This document shows positions 56,614 to 64,000 of a DNA stretch of 64,000 nucleotides, in pieces. Position numbers and translations under genes: made by a program. Position 1 is the first letter of the stretch. Every line of letters starts with the position of its first letter. Origin of the DNA: Silicimonas sp. (lineage in GTDB: Bacteria; Pseudomonadota; Alphaproteobacteria; Rhodobacterales; Rhodobacteraceae); the NCBI GenBank assembly GCA_022826205.1, contig JAJDVJ010000095.1, positions 26,165 to 90,164 of the forward strand. Reading direction: 5' to 3'. A model generated the notes under the pieces. The model saw only the letters and a program-made list of their open reading frames with translations, was not told the DNA's origin and made no database searches.

Positions 56614-56977
56614 TGGCGAACATGGCACGAGTGTCGTCAAGTCGGTCGAAAGTCTCGTCAATGCGGAACCGGATTTCCGGAGAGAACTTGAGCTGGAGGC
56701 CCCTGCAGACGATGCGCCTGATGTCGGAGCGATTGCGACGCAAGGCGTCCAGCGCCTCCTCCCGGTTGTTTCCGCCCAAGGGCAGTATGTAAGCGGTCGC
56801 CACCTTTAGGTCCGGAGAGCAGGTGACTTCGCCTACGGTGATCGACATGGAATTGAGTTCCGGGTCGTGGACATCGCCCTGGATCAGGACGTCCGAGAGA
56901 CGTCGCCGGATCAGTTCCGCGACTCGAAGCTGGCGCTGGGAGGGACCTGGGCCGTCATGAAGGCGGGAACGCGACAT
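56579..56977 (-). CDS. rbfA: 30S ribosome-binding factor RbfA
   Basis: KH-fold protein that helps mature the 5' end of 16S rRNA during cold adaptation and 30S assembly. It has 132 aa from ATG 56977, with [19 protein letters not shown], the [19 protein letters not shown] strand and [17 protein letters not shown]. The upstream part of the open frame does not match the family. It is divergent from dapB (69 bases between starts) and overlaps the DUF2233 gene downstream. Confidence 0.93.
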   Translation of the reverse strand: MSRSRLHDGPGPSQRQLRVAELIRRRLSDVLIQGDVHDPELNSMSITVGEVTCSPDLKVATAYILPLGGNNREEALDALRRNRSDIRRIVCRGLQLKFSPEIRFRIDETFDRLDDTRAMFANENVRRDLDTD

Positions 56978-57046
56978 GCCCCCGCATCTAAGTGCTGGCG
57001 AGCCGGTGGGCAAGCGCGTAAGGAAGTCGGGAACGGGAGGTGGGAC

Positions 57047-57859
57047 ATGACGGAACTGCCAGGTGTTGTCATTGCCGGCGTTTCAGGCCGGATGGGCCAG
57101 ATGATTCTGGGGGAGGTGCTTGCCTCGAGCACGTTAAGCCTGGCCGGAGCCACCGAACGGCCCGGGCATGACTGGATCGGAGTCGATTTGGGAGAGGCCA
57201 TGGGAAAGCCCGCCCTTGGCGTGACCGTCACCGATGATCCAATCGAGGCGGTCGTGAACGCCCGGGTGGTGATTGACTTCACAACGCCCGAGGCGACGGC
57301 CGCCCTTTCCGAACTCGCGGCACAGGCCAGATGCGTGCACGTGATCGGGACAACAGGCCTTTCGGAAGACGACCTGAAGCGGATCGATGCGGCAGCCAAG
57401 CACGCAACCGTCATTCGGGCAGGCAACATGAGCCTTGGCGTCAATCTCCTTGTGCAACTCACGCGCAAGGTGGCAGCGGCACTCGACGAGGATTTCGACA
57501 TCGAGATCGTCGAGGCACATCACAGGCACAAGGTGGACGCGCCTTCGGGCACGGCGCTCATGCTGGGTGAGGCCGCGGCAGAAAGCCGTGGCGTCTCCTT
57601 GCAAAGTGTTGCCGATCGAGGCCGTGACGGCATGACGGGTGCCCGGCAAAGGGGAAACATCGGCTTCGCCGCATTGCGGGGCGGCGACGTCGTGGGCGAA
57701 CATGACGTGATATTTGCCGCGGACGGAGAGCGCATCGTGCTGCGTCATGTTTCGACCGACCGCCGCATTTATTCCCGGGGCGCACTCAAGGCAGCTGCCT
57801 GGGGGCTCGACCAATCGCCCGGGATCTACGACATGCTGGATGTGCTCGGACTCAAGTGA
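57047..57859 (+). CDS. dapB: 4-hydroxy-tetrahydrodipicolinate reductase
   Basis: Lysine/diaminopimelate pathway reductase, 270 aa. Key motifs are the cofactor loop [44 protein letters not shown], and NMSLGVNLL. The catalytic [20 protein letters not shown] and the C-terminal [17 protein letters not shown] complete the family. ATG 57047 follows GGGAGGTGGGAC; the open frame upstream overlaps rbfA and is not coding. Confidence 0.96.
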   Translation: MTELPGVVIAGVSGRMGQMILGEVLASSTLSLAGATERPGHDWIGVDLGEAMGKPALGVTVTDDPIEAVVNARVVIDFTTPEATAALSELAAQARCVHVIGTTGLSEDDLKRIDAAAKHATVIRAGNMSLGVNLLVQLTRKVAAALDEDFDIEIVEAHHRHKVDAPSGTALMLGEAAAESRGVSLQSVADRGRDGMTGARQRGNIGFAALRGGDVVGEHDVIFAADGERIVLRHVSTDRRIYSRGALKAAAWGLDQSPGIYDMLDVLGLK

Positions 57860-58003
57860 TCCAGGCGGGCAGGACGCCGTTCATGCGCGCCCCGAGTGGC
57901 GGGAAGCTCGATTGCGGGTGACGTCAATCCGGAACAAGAACGAGCGACGATGCCGCCTCACTGTCATTTGGCAGCAATTTCCGGACCGGGCTGGGAGTAG
58001 CGC

Positions 58004-59500
58004 GTGAAATCAGCTGGCTATTGGCTTGGGATCGACCTGGGAACCTCCGGCGTCAAGGCGCTCCTGATGAGTGGCGGGCAGGAAACCGTCGCATCGAGCC
58101 ATGCGGAACTCGAGGTGTCCCGTCCCAAGCCTGGGTGGTCCGAACAAGATCCCGGCCACTGGTGGGCAGCGGTCAAGGCGACCCTTGACGAACTGGCCGG
58201 CGCACATCGGGAAGAGATGGCGCAGGTCCGCGGCATCGGTCTCTCGGGGCAAATGCACGGCGCGACGCTTCTCGATGCGGATGATCGGGTGCTGCGACCG
58301 TGCATTTTGTGGAACGACGGGCGATCGGAGGCAGAGTGCGGCGTGCTGGGCGCGCGCGCGGACTTTTCAGGCATCGGCGGCAACCTGGTTATGCCGGGCT
58401 TCACCGCGCCCAAGCTCGAATGGGTTCGGATTCATGAGCCGGATGTCTTCGAAAGGGTGGCGAAGGTGCTGCTGCCCAAGGACTACGTAAGGCTATGCCT
58501 TGCGGGAGAGCGCCTTTCGGACATGTCCGACAGCGCGGGAACCCTTTGGATGGACGTGGGTGGACGCTGCTGGTCAAGCGAGTTGCTGGAAGCGACGGGT
58601 CTTTCCGAAGGTCACATGCCGAACCTGGTCGAGGGTTCGGATCCGGCGGGCCGTCTGAGGCCTGAACTAGCGGATCGGTGGGGCATGGCAGTGCCGCCCG
58701 TAATTGCAGGCGGCGGCGGCGACAACGCGGCTTCGGCAGCTGGCGTCGGCGCGGTCTCGCCGGGGACGGGATTCGTTTCGCTTGGCACGTCTGGCGTGCT
58801 GTTTGTCTCCACCGAGGGGTTCGCTCCTAACGTGGACGCGGCCGTACATTCCTTCTGTCATGCAGTTCCAGGCACTTGGCACCAGATGGGCGTGATCCTC
58901 TCAGCGACCGACACGCTCAACTGGCTGGGTCGTGTCACCGGACGTCAACCCGCTGACTTGGTTTCAGGAATCGACCCGGCGCGACCTGCGGGCGAGCCGC
59001 TCACGTTCCTGCCGTACCTATCCGGGGAGCGAACGCCGCATAACGACGCTGGTGCACGCGGCGTTCTTGCCGGAATGAGTCACGCGACGGAAGTCGACGA
59101 TCTGGTGCGTGCCGCGATGGAAGGCGTGGCCTATGCATTTGTCGATTGTGTCGAAGCGCTGCGTTCGGTCGGCACTGTTCCGGATCTTGTCCATGCCATC
59201 GGCGGCGGTGCACGATCCCGATCTTGGGTCCAGATGATCGCCAACGCTACCGGATTGCCGCTCTCCATTCCGGTTGCGGGCGAATCTGGTGCCGCCTTTG
59301 GCGCTGCGCGTCTGGGTATGGCAGCATCCGAAGGCGGTGATCCGCGGGAAGTCTGCGCGCCGGTCGGCATCGAAAGCACGATTGATCCGGATCACGGCAT
59401 GGCGAACTATCATGCAGACAACCTGGCGCGATACCGTGCGCTCTATGCGGGAACCCGGGCTGCGATGTCCGGATCCGCCGTGCCGCAACGCAGCAATTGA
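58004..59500 (+). CDS. xylB: Xylulokinase
   Basis: FGGY-family kinase that phosphorylates D-xylulose to feed the pentose phosphate pathway. It has 498 aa from GTG 58004. Motifs are LGIDLGTSGVKALLM, IGLSGQMHGATLLD, LWNDGRSEAEC, LPKDYVRLCLAG, GGGGDNAASAAGVGAVSPG and AIGGGARSRSWVQMIAN. No xylose isomerase or transporter gene is adjacent, so its pathway partners are elsewhere. The specificity call rests on overall similarity to XylB. Confidence 0.9.
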   Translation: MKSAGYWLGIDLGTSGVKALLMSGGQETVASSHAELEVSRPKPGWSEQDPGHWWAAVKATLDELAGAHREEMAQVRGIGLSGQMHGATLLDADDRVLRPCILWNDGRSEAECGVLGARADFSGIGGNLVMPGFTAPKLEWVRIHEPDVFERVAKVLLPKDYVRLCLAGERLSDMSDSAGTLWMDVGGRCWSSELLEATGLSEGHMPNLVEGSDPAGRLRPELADRWGMAVPPVIAGGGGDNAASAAGVGAVSPGTGFVSLGTSGVLFVSTEGFAPNVDAAVHSFCHAVPGTWHQMGVILSATDTLNWLGRVTGRQPADLVSGIDPARPAGEPLTFLPYLSGERTPHNDAGARGVLAGMSHATEVDDLVRAAMEGVAYAFVDCVEALRSVGTVPDLVHAIGGGARSRSWVQMIANATGLPLSIPVAGESGAAFGAARLGMAASEGGDPREVCAPVGIESTIDPDHGMANYHADNLARYRALYAGTRAAMSGSAVPQRSN

Positions 59501-59555
59501 CTTTGTCCAGGTGCGGGGGCAGAACCGCAGCGGTGCCATCGAAGGGATTCCATTC

Positions 59556-60260
59556 ATGAAGAAGATCTTTGCGAACGCGACAGATGCGCTCGACGGGCTC
59601 CTGCGCGACGACATGCTGATTGCCGCAGGAGGGTTCGGCCTTTGCGGAATTCCTGAACTCCTGTTGCAGGCAATTCAGGACAGCGGAGTCAAGGGTCTCA
59701 CATTCGCGTCGAACAATGCCGGCGTCGACAATTTCGGAATCGGAATCCTGCTGGAGACCAGGCAGGTCAAGAAGATGATGAGTTCATATGTCGGCGAAAA
59801 CGACGAGTTCATGCGGCAGTACCTGTCAGGAGAGCTTGAGATCGAATTCAATCCCCAAGGCACCCTTGCGGAGCGGATGCGCGCTGGTGGCTGCGGCATT
59901 CCCGGCTTCTACACGAGAACCGGTGTCGGCACGCAGGTGGCCGAGGGCAAGGAGCACAAGGATTTCGGCGGCGAAACCTATATCCTGGAAAGGGGCATTT
60001 TCGCCGATCTTTCAATCGTAAAGGCCTGGAAGGCAGACGAGACCGGAAACGCGATTTTCCGGAAGACCGCGCGCAATTTCAATCCACCCGCCGCAATGTG
60101 CGGGAAGGTCTGCGTGATGGAGGTGGAGGAGATCGTGCCCACCGGCAGTCTTGATCCCGACCACATCCACTTGCCCGGAATTTACGTGCACCGGCTGATC
60201 CAGGGAGAGCACGAGAAGCGGATCGAGCAACGAACGGTGCAGAAGAAGGAGACTGCGTGA
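59556..60260 (+). CDS. scoA: 3-oxoacid CoA-transferase subunit A
   Basis: Alpha subunit of succinyl-CoA:3-ketoacid CoA-transferase, which activates acetoacetate for ketone-body or butanoate use. 234 aa; MLIAAGGFGLCGIPELLLQA near the start, TFASNNAGVDNFGIG, GGCGIPGFYTRTGVGT and FNPPAAMCGKVCVMEVEE are characteristic. ATG 59556 is chosen over the upstream open frame, which overlaps xylB. Its stop overlaps the scoB ATG (TGATG). Confidence 0.95.
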   Translation: MKKIFANATDALDGLLRDDMLIAAGGFGLCGIPELLLQAIQDSGVKGLTFASNNAGVDNFGIGILLETRQVKKMMSSYVGENDEFMRQYLSGELEIEFNPQGTLAERMRAGGCGIPGFYTRTGVGTQVAEGKEHKDFGGETYILERGIFADLSIVKAWKADETGNAIFRKTARNFNPPAAMCGKVCVMEVEEIVPTGSLDPDHIHLPGIYVHRLIQGEHEKRIEQRTVQKKETA

Positions 60261-60883
60261 TGCCTTGGGACAGGAACCAGATGGCGGAACGCGCCGCCCA
60301 GGAACTCGAAGACGGCATGTACGTGAATCTCGGCATCGGCATTCCGACGCTGGTCGCGAACTATGTCGGCGCCAAGGACATCACGCTCCAATCCGAGAAC
60401 GGCATGCTTGGCATGGGACCTTTTCCGTTCGAGGGCGAAGAGGATCCCGATCTCATCAACGCAGGCAAGCAGACGATCACGGAATTGAAGCGCACAGCAT
60501 ATTTCGACAGCGCGCAGAGTTTCGGGATGATCCGCGGTGGCAAGATCGCCGTCGCTATTCTGGGAGCGATGGAAGTCAGCGAAGCGGGCGACCTGGCGAA
60601 CTGGATGATCCCCGGAAAGCTCGTCAAGGGGATGGGGGGCGCCATGGATCTCGTTGCGGGCGTTGGCCGCGTAATCGTCGTCATGGACCACACGAACAAG
60701 CACGGGGCGTCGAAGCTGCTGAAGGAATGCTCCCTTCCGCTGACCGGCAAGGGAGTGGTGGACCTGATCATCACCAATCTCGGCGTGCTCGAAGTCGGTC
60801 ACAAGGGGCTGCACATTCTCGAGACCGCGCCGAATGTCAGTCGGGACGAGATCCGGGCAGCTACCGAGGCGGTCATCGTCTGA
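60260..60883 (+). CDS. scoB: 3-oxoacid CoA-transferase subunit B
   Basis: Beta subunit of the same CoA-transferase, 207 aa. The catalytic Glu lies in the motif SENGMLGMGPFP; YVNLGIGIPTLVANYV precedes it, and GAMDLVAGVGRVIVVMDH and LTGKGVVDLIITNLGVLE follow. ATG 60260 overlaps the scoA stop; a GTG one codon earlier is possible. Two subunits as separate genes is the usual bacterial layout. Confidence 0.95.
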   Translation: MPWDRNQMAERAAQELEDGMYVNLGIGIPTLVANYVGAKDITLQSENGMLGMGPFPFEGEEDPDLINAGKQTITELKRTAYFDSAQSFGMIRGGKIAVAILGAMEVSEAGDLANWMIPGKLVKGMGGAMDLVAGVGRVIVVMDHTNKHGASKLLKECSLPLTGKGVVDLIITNLGVLEVGHKGLHILETAPNVSRDEIRAATEAVIV

Positions 60884-63363
<2,480 letters not shown>

Positions 63364-63365
63364 TC

Positions 63366-63785
63366 CTAGTCGAGATCTTCGTCTGATCGCCGGAGCGCCT
63401 TGATCGCGCTCCGGCGTTTCTTTTGTTCGAGGCGCTTGCGTCTTTGGCCTCGTGGTACAGAGGTCTTCACGCGCGGCTTCGGCTTGGCAAGTGATCGCCG
63501 GATCAGGTCTGCGAGCCTTGCGCGCGCAATGCTGCGGTTTCGGGCCTGGCTCCGGGTATCCGAAACCTGGATCACGACCGCTCCGTCCCTTGTCCAGCGC
63601 CTGCCGGCAATGTACTTGAGCCGTCGCTTCGCAGAATCGGGCAGGGAGGGCGAGCGCGTCGCATCGAAGCGCAGCTCCACTGCCGTCGCGACCTTGTTCA
63701 CGTTTTGTCCGCCCGGGCCCGAAGCGCGGACAAACTGTTCGGTGATTTCCCAGTCTCCCAGTTCGATGTCAGGAGTGATCCACAT
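63366..63785 (-). CDS. arfB: Alternative ribosome-rescue peptidyl-tRNA hydrolase ArfB
   Basis: Release-factor-like protein that frees stalled ribosomes without a stop codon. About 139 aa from ATG 63785. The GGQ catalytic motif is in VRASGPGGQNVNKVATAVELRF, and the C-terminus is a basic tail (KTSVPRGQRRKRLEQKKRRS) that enters the empty mRNA channel. Its last codons encode the katG terminator on the opposite strand. The frame upstream of 63785 is not family-like. Confidence 0.93.
   Translation of the reverse strand: MWITPDIELGDWEITEQFVRASGPGGQNVNKVATAVELRFDATRSPSLPDSAKRRLKYIAGRRWTRDGAVVIQVSDTRSQARNRSIARARLADLIRRSLAKPKPRVKTSVPRGQRRKRLEQKKRRSAIKALRRSDEDLD
63388..63427 (+). terminator. Rho-independent terminator of katG
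   Basis: A perfect 10-bp stem CGCCGGAGCG/CGCTCCGGCG followed by TTTCTTTTGTT begins 25 bases after the katG stop. It lies wholly inside the 3' end of arfB. Confidence 0.85.
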
Positions 63786-63852
63786 CAGGTCTGCTCGCTT
63801 CGATGATTCAGGCCGTTCCGGCAGTACGATGGTCACCGGATTGCGACTGTGC

Positions 63853-63888
63853 CGGAATGAAGAAGGGCCGCCGACGAGGCGACCCTTC
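63853..63888 (-). terminator. Terminator after the gene entering from the right edge
   Basis: On the minus strand GAAGGGTCGCC-TCGTC-GGCGGCCCTTC (one G–T pair) is followed by TTCATT. It lies between the partial gene at the window edge and arfB. Confidence 0.7.
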
Positions 63889-63922
63889 CGAGTGTCTTGG
63901 AGATGGGCCAGTTAGGGACCGG

Positions 63923-64000
63923 TCAGGCCGGCGGCCCAATCAGGAGTGCTTTTGCAAAGGGTCTGCCCTTCAGCTGATGGGTCTCCTGACTGTCCGGACA
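63923..64000 (-). CDS. C-terminal end of an unknown protein (start outside window)
   Basis: An open minus-strand frame runs from the window edge for 25 codons, ends TGA at 63923 (last residues KGRPFAKALLIGPPA), and is followed 35 bases on by a good terminator. That context supports a real gene end. Too short to identify. Confidence 0.35.
   Translation of the reverse strand, partial: CPDSQETHQLKGRPFAKALLIGPPA

Overview
The window is GC-rich, densely coded chromosomal DNA with many 4-base ATGA start/stop overlaps. The gene content and local orders point to an alphaproteobacterium of the Rhodobacterales type: glcDEF, eukaryotic-type NADP isocitrate dehydrogenase, gshA–rsmE/ubiA–OmpA, plsY next to a dihydroorotase-like gene, and dapB/rbfA–truB–rpsO. 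This placement is inferred from gene content and order; no rRNA, tRNA or CRISPR array was found.

Layout. 1–3.5 kb: glycolate oxidase glcD (5' cut), glcE, glcF. 3.6–8.3 kb: Hsp20, a hydrolase–OsmC fusion, an SMR exporter, icd and pncA. 8.4–11.4 kb: a scarred locus holding a decayed second copy of the trhO promoter and 5' end, joined in frame to an ISAs1-like transposase scrap, then a membrane protein and intact trhO. 11.4–20.6 kb: yqgE, a lone DsbD N-terminal domain, an RND efflux pump and adaptor, and a tightly coupled operon (uracil-DNA glycosylase, phosphoesterase, LysE-type exporter, moaB). 20.7–32.4 kb: plsY and a catalytically dead dihydroorotase (pyrX type), separated from pyrB by about 8.7 kb that carries an amine oxidase, a D-glutamate cyclase-like gene, a small pseudogene with two amber codons, a fused 5-oxoprolinase and a secreted phytochelatin synthase. 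32.4–45.8 kb: gshA, rsmE, ubiA, an OmpA-domain protein, an SLC13 transporter, aroQ, gyrB and pnp. 45.8–53.8 kb: about 8 kb lying between pnp and rpsO, genes that are normally neighbours. It carries a sugar operon (PfkB kinase, aldolase fragment, fucose-isomerase-like protein, broken small ORF, aldehyde dehydrogenase, 2-hydroxyacid dehydrogenase), a transposase remnant, a TauD-like dioxygenase and a DUF3775 gene. 53.8–64 kb: rpsO, DUF1643, truB, a DUF2233 protein, rbfA, dapB, xylB, scoAB, katG, arfB and the tail of a gene running off the right edge.

Functional themes. Glycolate oxidation feeds glyoxylate. gshA, phytochelatin synthase, D-glutamate cyclase and 5-oxoprolinase form a gamma-glutamyl/5-oxoproline theme. 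The pnp–rpsO insert resembles a decaying sugar or sulfo-sugar catabolic operon. Several core genes (pnp, truB, rbfA, rpsO, gyrB, rsmE, arfB) serve translation and nucleic-acid metabolism.

The most noteworthy items are the three insertion scars, the trhO–transposase chimera, the dead dihydroorotase, the iron-sulfur-less glycosylase, and the truncated aldolase inside an otherwise well-coupled sugar operon.
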